Shown here in pieces: positions 1 to 9,965 of a DNA stretch of 64,000 nucleotides. Origin of the DNA: Cryoendolithus antarcticus (Eukaryota > Ascomycota > Dothideomycetes > Cladosporiales > Cladosporiaceae); assembly GCA_002077065.1 (NCBI GenBank), contig NAJO01000053.1, forward strand, positions 1-64,000. Reading direction: 5' to 3'. Made by a program: the position numbers and the translations under genes. The notes beneath the pieces are model-generated. The model searched no databases. It had not been told where the DNA came from and saw only the letters and a program-made list of their open reading frames with translations. How positions within the stretch are numbered: position 1 is the first letter of the stretch; each line of letters starts with the position of its first letter.

Positions 1-583
1 CTGAGGCGTGGGCGATGAGGAGGCCAGAGATGGCTACGCCGCCTGTGCCCTGGAGGAGGACGAACTTCTTGCCGTCGCCTTGGGCGTGCCTGCCGAGAGG
101 TTCGTTCCAGTTAATTGCCATCCAGGCTGTCATTGCAGCGATCGGCAGGCAAGAAGCTTCCTCGTTTGACAGATGAGCTGGTGCTTCGACAAGAGCGGAG
201 GCGGGAAACGACCGATACTCAGTCAAAACTCCTGGTAGTGGCAGCCCGAGTCCAGAAGCCATGTTCTTCGCCTTGATCTGGCCAGTGAGATGGGTCTGGT
301 TGAAGATCGCCATTACTCGGGTTCCAGGCTTAAAGCTGCTATTCTGCGAGACTACAGTGCCGCAGATGTCTGAGCAAGGCACGATCGTATCGGCTTTGGC
401 CATACCCTTGTGATGGCCATAGAGGCCCATGCAGACTTCCGTGTCGCGATAATTGAGCGAGACACAGTTGATCTTGACCAGTACTTCGCCTTCGTCCGGG
501 GCAGGGTAGGGAGCAGTCTCGAGCTTGAGGTTCTCGAGTCCATCTTGAGCTGTTACCCACTGTCTGATGTCTGTGGGTGCCAT
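1..583 (-). CDS. MDR-family zinc-type alcohol dehydrogenase / quinone oxidoreductase-like protein (N-terminal part)
   Basis: The reading frame from ATG at 583 runs off the window edge after about 194 codons with no stop or intron. The protein opens MAPTDIRQWVTAQDG and contains a GroES-like N-terminal fold signature (an EVLVKIN strand followed by NYRD), typical of medium-chain dehydrogenases. It then enters the Rossmann domain at VLLQGTGGVAISGL, a variant of the GxGGVG nucleotide-binding loop. Members reduce or oxidise small alcohols, aldehydes, enones or quinones with NAD(P)H. The substrate cannot be told here, and the C-terminal half lies outside the window. It is divergent from the Pol III gene that starts at 902, about 320 bp away. 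The family is clear from sequence; the specific reaction is unknown. Confidence 0.85.
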   Translation of the reverse strand, partial: MAPTDIRQWVTAQDGLENLKLETAPYPAPDEGEVLVKINCVSLNYRDTEVCMGLYGHHKGMAKADTIVPCSDICGTVVSQNSSFKPGTRVMAIFNQTHLTGQIKAKNMASGLGLPLPGVLTEYRSFPASALVEAPAHLSNEEASCLPIAAMTAWMAINWNEPLGRHAQGDGKKFVLLQGTGGVAISGLLIAHAS

Positions 584-901
584 ATTCGCTGACTCTGTAA
601 GTGCTTGTAATTCCGGTCTGAAGAGCCACGACCTTCACAGGCTCTACTTTGATGGATAAGGGAAGACATCCTGGGTCGAGATGGAGCTCAAGTGGTGATT
701 GTAGACTTGGCAGACTTCTGGAGAGTGGATGCTTTCTTCGTCTTCATCGGCATCTCATATTCCGGAGCTCGGCCCGTTCAATGCCGAAGGTGTGTCACTG
801 TTCGAGATCGCAAGACGATCTTTTTGTCTAGCACAGAAAGCTTTCCAACTCGTCAACGAAGCTCAACAGCAAGCCGGTGCCCACTCGGCACTACACTCGC
901 A
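584..901. other. intergenic, divergent promoter region
   Basis: Space between the MDR gene (-) and RPC11 (+). It must carry both promoters. Short open frames here have no recognisable coding character, and I see no clear motif. Confidence 0.6.
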
Positions 902-1324
902 ATGCTTCTCTGTACGTATCCCTCCCATTCCGCCTCCCAGCCTCCACTGAACCTCCTCCCAGTCTGCCCCTCCTGCAGCAACCTCCTCACAATCTCCCCC
1001 CTCCCCTCCCACGAATTACCCCCACAATCCGCCCACCTCGCAAACCGCTCCCGCTTCGAATGCCGCACCTGCCCCTACCAAATGCTCCTAGACCGCAAAT
1101 ACTACGAGCGCAAAACGCTTCCCAAAACCAACCCAGGTGAAGGCGACATCTTAGGCGGCGCAGAGGCTTGGAAAAACGTCGATCAGACGGAAGCGAAGTG
1201 TGTCAGGGAAGGATGTGGAGGAGAGAAGGCGTATTGGCGGCAGGTGCAGATCCGGAGTGCGGACGAGCCGATGACGAGGTTTTATCGCTGTGTGGAGTGC
1301 GGCGGGGAGTGGAGGGAGAATTGA
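902..1324 (+). CDS. RPC11: DNA-directed RNA polymerase III subunit RPC11 (C11, TFIIS-like)
   Basis: Two exons, 902..911 and 963..1324, with intron 912..962 (51 nt, GTACGT...CCAG). Splicing ATGCTTCTCT to TCTGCCCC gives MLLFCPSCSNLLTI, the canonical RPC11 N-terminus. The spliced protein is 123 aa, close to the usual 105-120. It has an N-terminal zinc ribbon (CPSC...CRTCPY) and a C-terminal TFIIS-type ribbon with CVREGCGG, QIRSADEPMTRFYRC and CVECGG. The RSADEP loop carries the acidic residues that stimulate transcript cleavage. RPC11 acts in Pol III termination, reinitiation and RNA 3' cleavage. A longer unspliced frame from 692 was rejected because it lacks the CPSC ribbon start and reads through the intron. 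Confidence 0.95.
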   Translation: MLLCTYPSHSASQPPLNLLPVCPSCSNLLTISPLPSHELPPQSAHLANRSRFECRTCPYQMLLDRKYYERKTLPKTNPGEGDILGGAEAWKNVDQTEAKCVREGCGGEKAYWRQVQIRSADEPMTRFYRCVECGGEWREN

Positions 1325-1952
1325 AGGGGGCGTGCTATCATGAATGGGAGACTGGCGACTTGCAGATTATGGAGAGGATTTGACGCTGAACCGACTGAGA
1401 TGGCATGGCTGCGACGATACTGAATGAGGGCGAGCGCTATGCGCGTTGGCTGGATAAATCCGGCATTCCCGCCCGCGTGCGGTAGCTTGCATATATGCCT
1501 GCCACTAAGGTCTCTGCCTGAACGGGCACTGGGACTTCGAGGTGGGAGATGAGCACGAGTGGCAGTGGAAAGCGCTGCGCAGCACATGCGCTAGGAGCGG
1601 CACGACACCCAGTGCTGTGAGCTGGATTATGAAAGAGAGAGTGGTAAAGGTGTAAGCGGTAACGGCGGAGAGGTGAGCATAAGCCACGGGTGTAGTAAAA
1701 TTGTGACAAAAGACGGCAGTCAGGCAATCAAGGACGGGCTGAAGTGGTCTGAATTTTGCTACAGCTATGCTTCTCTACCAAGCTTCATGTCTCCACGCCG
1801 AAGCGGACCGATAGCGTCCACCTGCGCCTCATAGCAGTATGGCAAAGCCCTTTGCGTGCCAGTGGACGTCGCTATGTGGAAGACATTGGCAGGTAAAAGT
1901 TTCTAGGATGTTTTTCGCTGCTAGGCAGCCAACATCTCATCAATCTTCCCAT
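1325..1952. other. intergenic, convergent 3' regions
   Basis: Region between the stop codons of RPC11 (+) and the eS7 gene (-). Only short, low-quality frames are present. I see nothing else. Confidence 0.6.
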
Positions 1953-2792
1953 CTAGTACTCAGCAGCACTCTGCGGGAACTCAAAGTTCACGCCCTTGCC
2001 CGTCAACCGCTTGTACACCTCTGAGTAAGTATCAAGCCTGTAGTCAACACCACCCCTCTCCTTCTCATCCAGCACGACCTTGAGGATCTTGCTGTTGTCC
2101 TCACGCGTGCGCACGCGCTTGCCGACAATCTCAACGGGGTAGACGAGGTCAGCGAGGATGGCGTCGTGAACGGCTGTGAGGGTGCGCGAGCGGGGACGCT
2201 TCTGTGTCTGCGAGGTGCGGCTGCGGTTGCTGCGCTTGGGACGCGGGAGGATGCGGCGCGAGGCGATGATCAGGACGTGGCGGTCAGAGAACTTCTTCTC
2301 GAGTTCGCGGGTGAGGCTTCGTTGACTGTCAGTGGGCTGTCGAGGTGGAGAGTAGATTTGGGGACGGCAAGACTTACCGCTGCTGCGAGCGGTGCCAGCC
2401 CTGCAACAAGGGTACGGGGACGAAAATGACAATCGCCTTCTTGCCGTGTCCGACTTCGATCTGAGAGAATCCTGGTGTCAGCTTGTGATAGCCGCCCAGT
2501 GCCCTCCGCCTCTCCATCGAAGATCTGCAATGTATCCCATATCCCCTCCACACATTCTACACATCACGCCAGTAACGGCAGACTGAACTTGCAATTCCAT
2601 CTCTTATCCAGGTAGTTTTCATGTTCTTACCTCGCGAGCAGACACAAACTGCAGCGGCCTCAGCGCGGCGCGCATATCGGGGATGTTGGTCTCGAGCTCA
2701 TACAGGGCGGTAGCGATGTTGGTCTCGATCTCCGACGGCTTCGCGCGCGACGGGCTGTTGGGCGCGATCTTGTTCAGGGCTTGCTGAGACAT
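1953..2792 (-). CDS. RPS7: 40S ribosomal protein S7 (eS7)
   Basis: Three exons on the minus strand: 2631..2792, 2378..2460 and 1953..2316, with introns 2461..2630 (170 nt) and 2317..2377 (61 nt), both GT-AG. The sum is 609 nt, encoding 202 aa, the normal eS7 length. The start [15 protein letters not shown] was chosen because it is the conserved fungal N-terminus. Exon 2 supplies the core [11 protein letters not shown] strand. Exon 3 gives [14 protein letters not shown], the basic [11 protein letters not shown] stretch and the [17 protein letters not shown] block, and the protein ends in a [11 protein letters not shown] tail. It is a structural component of the small ribosomal subunit, also needed for pre-18S processing. 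The long first intron is usual for fungal ribosomal protein genes. Confidence 0.97.
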
Positions 2793-3168
2793 GATGGCGG
2801 TGTTGGAGGGGGTATTGAGTCGACGGTGAGGTGGAAGAATCGCTGGTAAGGGAAATCTAATGCACGTGAGTCGGGTTTCGAGATTCGTGTGCGGCAGCTG
2901 TGGGATGTGGGCTTGGCATTGATGCCTCAGGCACAACGACACTCCATCTTATGAAATGCACGACAAGGACACACACGATGGCGTTATGATAGGATGAGGA
3001 TAGAGTCAGGTGGTCGCAGTGGCTGTACAGTCTCCTCTGTACACTTACTACACATCAAGCCCGCTCATACCGCTTAGCAGAGTCGCATATCCGCGATCCC
3101 CGTGGTGCGATAGTATCAAGCCCTTCCCCATTCGTCTCTTCGTCATACGCTGTACGCCATATCACGCC
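2793..3168. other. intergenic: eS7 promoter and 3' flank of the ankyrin gene
   Basis: Upstream of eS7 (-) and downstream of the ankyrin gene (-). In-frame extension of eS7 exon 1 upstream to 2942 has no eS7 similarity. No motif recognised. Confidence 0.55.
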
Positions 3169-6100
3169 TCACTTCTGATGCGTAACCATCACCATCGTCC
3201 TCTTCTGCCCATTCTCATTCCCATCAACATCCATTGCCTCGTCTCCATGTCCACGCCTAGTTGCCATATATGCCCTCAACCTGTCCCTGACCTCTAGCGC
3301 CCCTCGCGCAAGCTCCCCACCGTGCTTCCAGGGAATTCTAGCCGTGATCGCTACATCCTTACAATCGTCCGCAAGCCTCTCGCGTACCTCACTGAGCTTG
3401 ATCCAGCGCGGCTCAAACGGTAGCTGCGGCTCAGAGAGCAGCTTCGAGGCTGCGGTCTGCGCGTTCATCTTCTTCGTGATGCGTGCATGGTAGTGATCGT
3501 TCGGTTCGGGAATAGGAGGTAGAGGTGTCTCGTCGAGCACGGCTGGAAGAGTGAGAAACGCGCCGCGGAGGATCGCGTTGAGGTGGGACAGTTCCCAAGA
3601 GTCTAGGGGAGAGGACGTCCATTCTTGAGGCTCTCGGTCTGCGTCGGCGAGCTGAGCGGCAGGTGAGAGCAGGATATCCATGTTCTCGAGGTCGGAGAGG
3701 AAGGGGTATGCCTGGATGTTGAGGACGTGTTGTTCTGTGACAGTGTGCCCATCGATGGTGGATGTAATCTCGATGAACTGTAGTGGAGTGAAGCTCGCGC
3801 GAACCGCTGCAAGCGCAAGCTCGTGCTCGTTGAGGCTCAGCGACTGGTCGTGAAGACAGGTGATCGCGGGTGGCAGAGCAGCGAGAACATCTGCGCGCTG
3901 CTTGCGGTGTGCTGCTTCGCGGGCTTCGCGAGCCTGAGCTTCAGCTTCGGCTGCCATGCGTAATTCTTCTGCCAGCCTGGCGTCCTGAGCTTCGCGCGCT
4001 TGCTGCTCTTCTAGTGCCTGCGCTGCTTTGCGATCTTCCTCTGCTTTGTTCTCTGCAGCAAGCTGTTCGTCAAGCGCAGCAGTATTCTCATCGGCACCAC
4101 TTTGTTGCGGATCCAATTGTGCGTTATTGCTGACGTCGCCATCAACATCCATCGGCGTTGTGACCTTGTCGTCAACTTCCTCAGGCACTACCTCCCCATC
4201 GGCATCAGCATCAGCATCGACATCTTCCATTTGCTCCTCAACGATTGGCAGGTTCGGCTCTGCCTTCTCCCGCACACCCGAGCTGCGCCGCCTAGACTTC
4301 ACACCTGCATGCTCGGCAGGCGTGCCCGACATGCTCTTCGTTCGCGGCCTCCCGACGCCACGCTTGACTTTCGGGCTCGTAGGCGGCTTCATGCTCTTTG
4401 GCCTTTCCTTTTCCTTGCCCTCCTCATCGGAAGACGACTCAGAGCCAGCCTTGCCGTTCGCAGCAAGCATGTCCCTTCTAGACATAAGTCGCCTCTTGCC
4501 ACCTTTGCGCCGGGGCTTTTCATCCTCCTCCGCCTCTTCTTCCTCGTCCTCTTCGCTGACCTCCTCAGACTCCACGACACCGCCCGGCTGCGTCGCCTCG
4601 CCATCAACAGCAGGACTGGAGCTCCCGTTTGCCTTCTCGGCCTTGTCAAGCAGACCTTGCAGCAATTCCACGGCCTGCTTCCTTACAGGGCCACCTTTGA
4701 GGTCCGCGATCTCAGGCCAGCCCCTGCCCTGCTTGTCCCTGTACAACGGATCGAATTGATCAAGATTGGTGAGAAACTCGATCATCTCAAGTCTATGCGT
4801 CCCAAGAACACTGAGCAACGGCCTCTCAGCCTTTTTGGCCTTGGCCCTATCGGTCATCACACTGAGCAGCATACTCACGATGTACTCGTCGCCGGTCTTC
4901 GCCGCGGCAGCCAGCGTCGCGTTATCCGGTCTCACGCCCGCGGCAAGAATCTCCTGAACACTGCTGCGATCGTTACGCTCAACATAGACGGTCAGATTCT
5001 CGTACGTGCGCTCCTTGAAGTGCAGCTCATTTACCGGCCCCGCGCGGTAGCGATGCTGCTCAGCTTCATCCGCGCGCTGCTTGTCGCCGTCGATCTTCCA
5101 CCGCTCGGTTGCGGATAGTAGAGTCGCGCGAATCTCCTCGGCATTGTCCGTGTCATCCTTCACGAGGTCCAAAGCCAGGTCTCCCTTTCTGTTGGGCCGG
5201 GTGGGGTTGACGCCGGCTTCGAGGAGGATAGTCACAACATCTATGTGGCCATTCTCGGCAGCGTCAATAAGTGGAGACTCGTTCTGATCATTGACGCAGT
5301 CAATACGGCAGTTGAGCGAAATGAGGTACACGACCACATCTGCTTGGCCGTTCAATGACGCGATCTGCAACGGGGTGTTGCCGGCATGGTCGGGAATGTC
5401 CAGTGCGCCAGGATCTTTCTCGAGAGCATCTTTCAAAGCATCAAGGTCACCTTGCTCGCTAAGCTCGGCGACCTTGGTAAGGCCGTATTTATTAAGATGG
5501 CGCTTGTGCTTGTGTTCGGTCGACTTGCCAGCAGTAGAGGTCGACCGTCCAACGCCTTTTCGCGTGCGACTCGATCTTTCAATCTGGCCGTGCGAGGTTG
5601 CCTCTGACGAGATACTAGACTCGTCCCAAGTCCGAGTTTTCGTATTGCCGTCTCGGACTGGGTAATGCGTCTGCGATCGACGGCTCCTCGAGCTAGGCAA
5701 ATCCGAAGTCCCATCCATGAGCGCTGACTGCGTTGACACTGCCCTGCGATGGCGTTGCGGATTTGGAGACATGGACTGGTCGATCGGGTGCCGGCCTTCG
5801 CCGTCTTCAGTGTACGTCTTGCGCAACTTATGAGTGGCGATGTTGCCACTCCTACGCTTTGTGGAGTAGGTGCCCACACTCGAGGCTCGATGTTTTCGCT
5901 TCCTAGGATTGGGTGACTCGGGCGCAGCCTCGACAGGCTCGTCCATAGTGTCGTCCGGAGCATCTGCATCCTCGGAGGCCTCGCGCGAGTGTGGCGATGT
6001 GCGTGATGCCTGTTCCGAAGGAAAAGATCGCGTTGGGCTGATATCACTCAGCGACTCGCTCTCAGCATCTTGCTCTACTGTCGCGTCGTGAATGTCCCCG

Positions 6101-6534
6101 TTAGCTCCAGGAGCCTCGACTGACAGCCGAGCCACCGCGTGTGCTACACCAGAGTCTTCTACCTCACCCGGCGCATCAGCCTCGCCATCATCAGCGTCGG
6201 TCGTAGCTGGCGCGCTGACATTCTGAGCGACGCTGATGTTCTCTGCTTTCGCCTCTGCACTCTGCTGCTTCTGAACCTCCCTCTTCTTGACCGGACTGGT
6301 AAGTACAGTTTCGGCTTCGCTAGGCGCATCTTCATCACCAGCAGCCATCGCTGAGTCCTGATTGGCACCCTCTGTACCTTCCTCGATCGAGTCCTGAAGC
6401 TCTCCCGTGAGCGACCCGGTCGTGGCTTCAGTTACAGTCGTAGCCTCAGTCATCGTGACCTCTCCGCCGGCGTCTTGTGGCTCTGCCATGTCGCCTGACG
6501 CGGCAGGATCTTCCATCGTGTCCATCGTACTCAT
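3169..6534 (-). CDS. HOS4-like ankyrin-repeat protein (probable Set3 histone deacetylase complex subunit)
   Basis: Single-exon gene of 1121 aa starting at ATG 6534. The first ~330 residues are acidic, Ser/Thr-rich and disordered, with NLS-like KRKHR and KHKRH. Ankyrin repeats occupy about residues 350-460 (HAGNTPLQIASLNGQADVV, ESPLIDAAENGHIDVVTILL). A long charged linker follows with KPRRKGGKRR, an AT-hook-like KRGVGRPR, and an Ala/Glu-rich coiled coil (~860-910). A conserved C-terminal domain spans ~920-1080, including an EPRWIKLSEVRERLADDC stretch. This order of disorder, ankyrin pair, coiled coil and C-terminal domain matches fungal proteins related to yeast Hos4, which acts in the Set3/Hos2 deacetylase complex on chromatin. 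The family link rests on architecture and ankyrin similarity; complex membership is inference. Confidence 0.75.
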   Translation of the reverse strand: MSTMDTMEDPAASGDMAEPQDAGGEVTMTEATTVTEATTGSLTGELQDSIEEGTEGANQDSAMAAGDEDAPSEAETVLTSPVKKREVQKQQSAEAKAENISVAQNVSAPATTDADDGEADAPGEVEDSGVAHAVARLSVEAPGANGDIHDATVEQDAESESLSDISPTRSFPSEQASRTSPHSREASEDADAPDDTMDEPVEAAPESPNPRKRKHRASSVGTYSTKRRSGNIATHKLRKTYTEDGEGRHPIDQSMSPNPQRHRRAVSTQSALMDGTSDLPSSRSRRSQTHYPVRDGNTKTRTWDESSISSEATSHGQIERSSRTRKGVGRSTSTAGKSTEHKHKRHLNKYGLTKVAELSEQGDLDALKDALEKDPGALDIPDHAGNTPLQIASLNGQADVVVYLISLNCRIDCVNDQNESPLIDAAENGHIDVVTILLEAGVNPTRPNRKGDLALDLVKDDTDNAEEIRATLLSATERWKIDGDKQRADEAEQHRYRAGPVNELHFKERTYENLTVYVERNDRSSVQEILAAGVRPDNATLAAAAKTGDEYIVSMLLSVMTDRAKAKKAERPLLSVLGTHRLEMIEFLTNLDQFDPLYRDKQGRGWPEIADLKGGPVRKQAVELLQGLLDKAEKANGSSSPAVDGEATQPGGVVESEEVSEEDEEEEAEEDEKPRRKGGKRRLMSRRDMLAANGKAGSESSSDEEGKEKERPKSMKPPTSPKVKRGVGRPRTKSMSGTPAEHAGVKSRRRSSGVREKAEPNLPIVEEQMEDVDADADADGEVVPEEVDDKVTTPMDVDGDVSNNAQLDPQQSGADENTAALDEQLAAENKAEEDRKAAQALEEQQAREAQDARLAEELRMAAEAEAQAREAREAAHRKQRADVLAALPPAITCLHDQSLSLNEHELALAAVRASFTPLQFIEITSTIDGHTVTEQHVLNIQAYPFLSDLENMDILLSPAAQLADADREPQEWTSSPLDSWELSHLNAILRGAFLTLPAVLDETPLPPIPEPNDHYHARITKKMNAQTAASKLLSEPQLPFEPRWIKLSEVRERLADDCKDVAITARIPWKHGGELARGALEVRDRLRAYMATRRGHGDEAMDVDGNENGQKRTMVMVTHQK

Positions 6535-7464
6535 CGACGTCGCTTTTCACCCATTCTCCTCCACGCGGAATCGCGCAGTTGCCTTTCCCGCCTCCCTCCT
6601 ACTCGAAATTGCCTCCTCAGGACCGCAAAAGTCTGCACCAAACAGCCCTGCTCTACGCAATGATGTTCCAGTAACTCAAACGCCGCTACACTGTTAGTAT
6701 GAACCGATGTGAAGTGTGATATGTGCAATGTTGGAGATGATGTGAGGGAAGCAGAAACAGCGTTGACGCTTCGAAGAGTGGGCATCCTCGGGCTTAGAGT
6801 TAAGCTTTGAGGCTTGCAGGGGCCAAGAGGTGGAGATGAGTTTTGATTGGGTGGAAGCCAACATGGGACTTGATTGCGATCTCGATGTGGGCACGTTGTG
6901 AAACTTGAGAGTACGAATATGATTAGAGACGCATCACCTTGGCCGTGCAAATCAACAGGAGGTAAATTGATCGGTTAGGCAACACTCGATGCAATAGGAT
7001 GAGCGCGAGAGACGAGCTCAGATCCGTGCGGCGATGTTTACGGGGCCAAAATACTGCTTTTGTAGTATGGGACAACATCACGATTGCAAGCACAGCGGCA
7101 TCAGCTGCGTAGTCGACTTTCGCACAGTGGGCTCTTCCTCACTGGCGCGATGCTCTCTCTCTCTGTGTGTGTGTACCGTCGTAATGCGAAGACAGTCAAC
7201 ATCGTGAGACGCTTCGGGAGAGTACTCGGCATAATGCTCTTCGACAAGAGACAGATATTCGAACAAAGTGATTGAAGTGTTTTCGGTTTCACTTGTGGTA
7301 ATGCGTACCTATACCATGCGCCAGAGCATCTCGCGCCCTGCACCCTGGTGACCGCAGTATCTGCAGCCGATACTACACTCATTGCTTGCAGTAGAGCACT
7401 CTACCCTACATGCCGCCGGTTGTGTGTGAAAGCTTAGTGGTCATCAGCCCAACTTCGACTGCAC
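6535..7464. other. long intergenic region with microsatellite
   Basis: About 930 bp between the ankyrin gene promoter side (6535 onward) and the uL13 stop codon. It contains a CT/GT microsatellite at 7153..7174. Open frames overlap in several phases with no family resemblance. Confidence 0.55.
7153..7174. repeat. (CT)6(GT)5 compound microsatellite
   Basis: Six CT units run directly into five GT units. Read directly from sequence; it lies in non-coding DNA downstream of uL13. Confidence 0.9.
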
Positions 7465-8334
7465 CTAGTACCCGAGGCCTTCCAGTTGCTTGGTGACCTT
7501 GTCGTCCACAGTCGCGTTCTTCTTTGCGTCGACGAGTTGGCGGGTGAGAGCCTTCTTGCGCTCGTAGTATGCCGCACCCTTGACCTTTCTCCTCTCCTCG
7601 AGTCTGTAACGCTTGTCAGTACATCATGTCCACAGCCTGTCCAGCTCACTTCACCCAAGTATACACACCTCTCAACCACATCCCTGTACTTCCAGCCAAA
7701 CTCGTGTCCCAAACGTCCCACCGTGCAGTACTTGCGTCCCGGCTTCAGGCGAAGCACACGCAGAGCTTGAGGTACGACCATGCGCTTCTTGTGGTCGTAT
7801 GGAGGAGGCACGCCCTCGAATGTCTTCAAGCGGGCCATGGCAGCGGCACCGCGCTCAGTCTTGTGCGGGATCATGCCACGGACGGTGCGCCAGAACATCT
7901 TGGAGGGTGCGCGGTAATGCCATGGGCCACCGCGCATGGCGTTGTAACGGGTTTGCTTGCGGAGGAAGGCTTGGTACTTCACTGTTGGTCTGCTGTGTTA
8001 GTGACTGTCTCTTCTACTTCTAGGTCCGAGTGTACTGGAAGGTAGTCGTGTCGGCTTCGAGCCTTGGAGGGTGGACGTACACTTTGCGCGGAAGAACTCT
8101 CCAGAGATGTTGAGTGCCTCGCAGCGCACCACAACGATCTTCTGGCCATTGAGGAGCTGCTTCGCGACTGTCGAGGCCAGGCGACCGAGGAGGTGGCCCT
8201 TGCCGTCGATGACAACCTGTATATGGTGTTAGTCCAATGTTCCCATGCCCTCCGCTGCTCACTCCGCCTGCTGATGCCCGCAGCTCTTCTCGGGGTGGTC
8301 CAGCACGTACCACGGGGTCGAATGTGGTCGACAT
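7465..8334 (-). CDS. RPL16: 60S ribosomal protein L16 / uL13 (L13a)
   Basis: Four minus-strand exons: 8311..8334 (MSTTFDPV), 8081..8216, 7669..7981 and 7465..7603. Introns are 8217..8310, 7982..8080 and 7604..7668, all GT-AG. The total is 612 nt, giving 203 aa, as expected for eukaryotic uL13. The splices reconstruct [39 protein letters not shown], the basic [20 protein letters not shown] core, and [18 protein letters not shown] at the C-terminus. It is a structural protein of the large ribosomal subunit. An alternative upstream ATG at 8428 gives a frame without uL13 similarity and was rejected. The gene is divergent from the BAG-domain gene. Confidence 0.97.
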
Positions 8335-8780
8335 ATTTGCTCCGGGTCGATGTCGATTGAATAATACACGGGCGTCGTGTGTTCGTAGTCGCCCTTGGTC
8401 GCTGAAGTCGAGGTTCGGCAGTCGACATTTTGGAGTGCGAGTTCTTGGCAAAAGTTATGCGGAACTGTTCCGTGCTATCACGTGACTTTGGTCGACTTTC
8501 TCATGCCCTCTCTCGCTATGGTGTAATGGGGAAGATGAAATAGCTCACGCAGACGGGAGACTCTATGCATTTGTGTCCTCTCCACGGCCGTCAAGGCACT
8601 CCATGATACACGTGAATCGCGCTCTTTGCTCGACATCTCTCGGCTTCCGGCATATTCTCGACACTGCTGCCGACGTACCCTCTGACGATCCTCGCATGTG
8701 ACTGCAGCTCCCACGACAAAGGCCAGCTGCGATAGCACGATACTGTCGACCGCTGTAGATTTTCGCAAACATCAGCAATC
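8335..8780. other. divergent promoter region between uL13 and the BAG gene
   Basis: About 450 bp. It should also contain the missing start exon or start codon of the BAG-domain gene. A plus-strand frame of ~33 codons starts at ATG 8602, but I could not join it in phase with confidence. Confidence 0.5.
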
Positions 8781-9965
8781 GTGGCGTCCCAACACTCCGC
8801 TGACACGGCCACCTTGAACCACCTCTGGACTAGCTTTACAAGTGGCAATCTAACCACTGCGTTCGCATTAGCAGGAAAAGTCTTCGAGACTTGGCTTCCT
8901 GCGGACACTGTCAACGGGACTCTCCAGGACCGCGCACACGGATTCCTTGATTCTCTGACCGCTCGTACCACTCCGCAAGTATCCGCGCTCGCACTCGGCG
9001 CAGTCACATTTCTCTTCCTCATTATGAGCTGGACGTCCCGCCTCAGCCATCTCGGCCGCTACTCGCCTTTCACACGCAGTCCCACACAAAATGGGAGCAC
9101 GACAGTAAGCGACGCAGACTTCAGCTACATTACGAGCGATGACCTCAAGCGGCATCAGGAGGAGACTGCGGAGCCTACGGAAGCGGAGCTTGGCCCATCG
9201 CGAGACACAGACATGCTGGTGCTCAGCAACAAGGGACAGAAGTACCAGGTGCATTTCCCAGCCTACAGCATGGCTAGGGGAGAACTGAGCGTGGGAAAGG
9301 TGCGGGAACAGGCTGGATCGAAGCTGAGAGTCGACGGACGGAGGGTGAAGATGACGTTCAAGGGGAAGACGCTGAAGGACGATGGGAGGACGTGTAGATC
9401 GGAAGGTCTGAGAGATGGGGATCATGTACTCTGCGTGGCCGGAGATGTACCAGTGTCAGGCTCTGCGAGTGATGACGAGGAGGTGGACGAGATTGATGCT
9501 GCACTGGGTTCGCTCGCAGATCAGGATGAGGCGAAGCGAAGAAGAAATCGAAACAAGAGTAAGAAGCGCAGGAATAAAGCCAAGGAGTCTGGCACAAGTA
9601 CTCCCTCGGATGCTGGCAACCTCAACCTCCCACCCTCGCAGACATCAAGGGCACCCTCACCACGACCGCAGGTGCCCGCTACGCCGCAAGGCAAGATCCA
9701 GGCATTACGGGATACTTTGCACTCCTTCGACCATGACGTGGACCAGTACATCCGGTCGCCAAGCTCGGATCGTGCGAAGCGAGAGTTCGAACACAAACGT
9801 CTCGGCGAAGTCATCCTAGCTCAGGTATTACTCAAGCTGGATGCGGTGGAGACCGAGGGCGACAACGACGCACGGCAAATGCGCAAAGATCTGGTGAGGG
9901 AGACACAGCTGGTGTTGAAGGACCTCGACGACGCTGCGGCAAGGTACGGTGCTTCGTCTTCATGA
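8781..9965 (+). CDS. membrane-anchored ubiquitin-like/BAG-domain Hsp70 co-chaperone (SNL1/BAG1-like), 5' end unresolved
   Basis: The open frame extends from at least 8736 to the stop at 9965, but contains no in-frame ATG before 9024. The 8781 codon is GTG. An upstream start exon, or less likely a non-AUG start, is therefore implied. Counting from 8781 (394 codons), the protein has a transmembrane segment at ~67-84 (SALALGAVTFLFLIMSW), a ubiquitin-like domain at ~145-225 (KVREQAGSKLRVDGRRVKM, then KTLKDDGRTCRSEGLRDGD), and a basic KRRRNRNKSKKRRNK linker. A C-terminal BAG domain lies at ~305-388 (IQALRDTLHSFDHDVDQYI ... LKDLDDAAARY). BAG domains bind Hsp70 nucleotide-binding domains and trigger ADP release. 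The TM suggests an ER or nuclear-envelope location as for yeast Snl1 (inference). Confidence 0.82.
   Translation: MASQHSADTATLNHLWTSFTSGNLTTAFALAGKVFETWLPADTVNGTLQDRAHGFLDSLTARTTPQVSALALGAVTFLFLIMSWTSRLSHLGRYSPFTRSPTQNGSTTVSDADFSYITSDDLKRHQEETAEPTEAELGPSRDTDMLVLSNKGQKYQVHFPAYSMARGELSVGKVREQAGSKLRVDGRRVKMTFKGKTLKDDGRTCRSEGLRDGDHVLCVAGDVPVSGSASDDEEVDEIDAALGSLADQDEAKRRRNRNKSKKRRNKAKESGTSTPSDAGNLNLPPSQTSRAPSPRPQVPATPQGKIQALRDTLHSFDHDVDQYIRSPSSDRAKREFEHKRLGEVILAQVLLKLDAVETEGDNDARQMRKDLVRETQLVLKDLDDAAARYGASSS

Noticed and set aside
692..901. N-terminal extension of the RPC11 frame
   Set aside because: Not RPC11-like; ATG 902 with the 51-nt intron restores the conserved MLLFCPSCSN start.
4102..5118. 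338-codon plus-strand frame opposite the ankyrin gene
   Set aside because: Mirror of a strongly coding minus-strand gene with recognisable domains; antisense composition is Leu/Arg/His-rich and matches no family.
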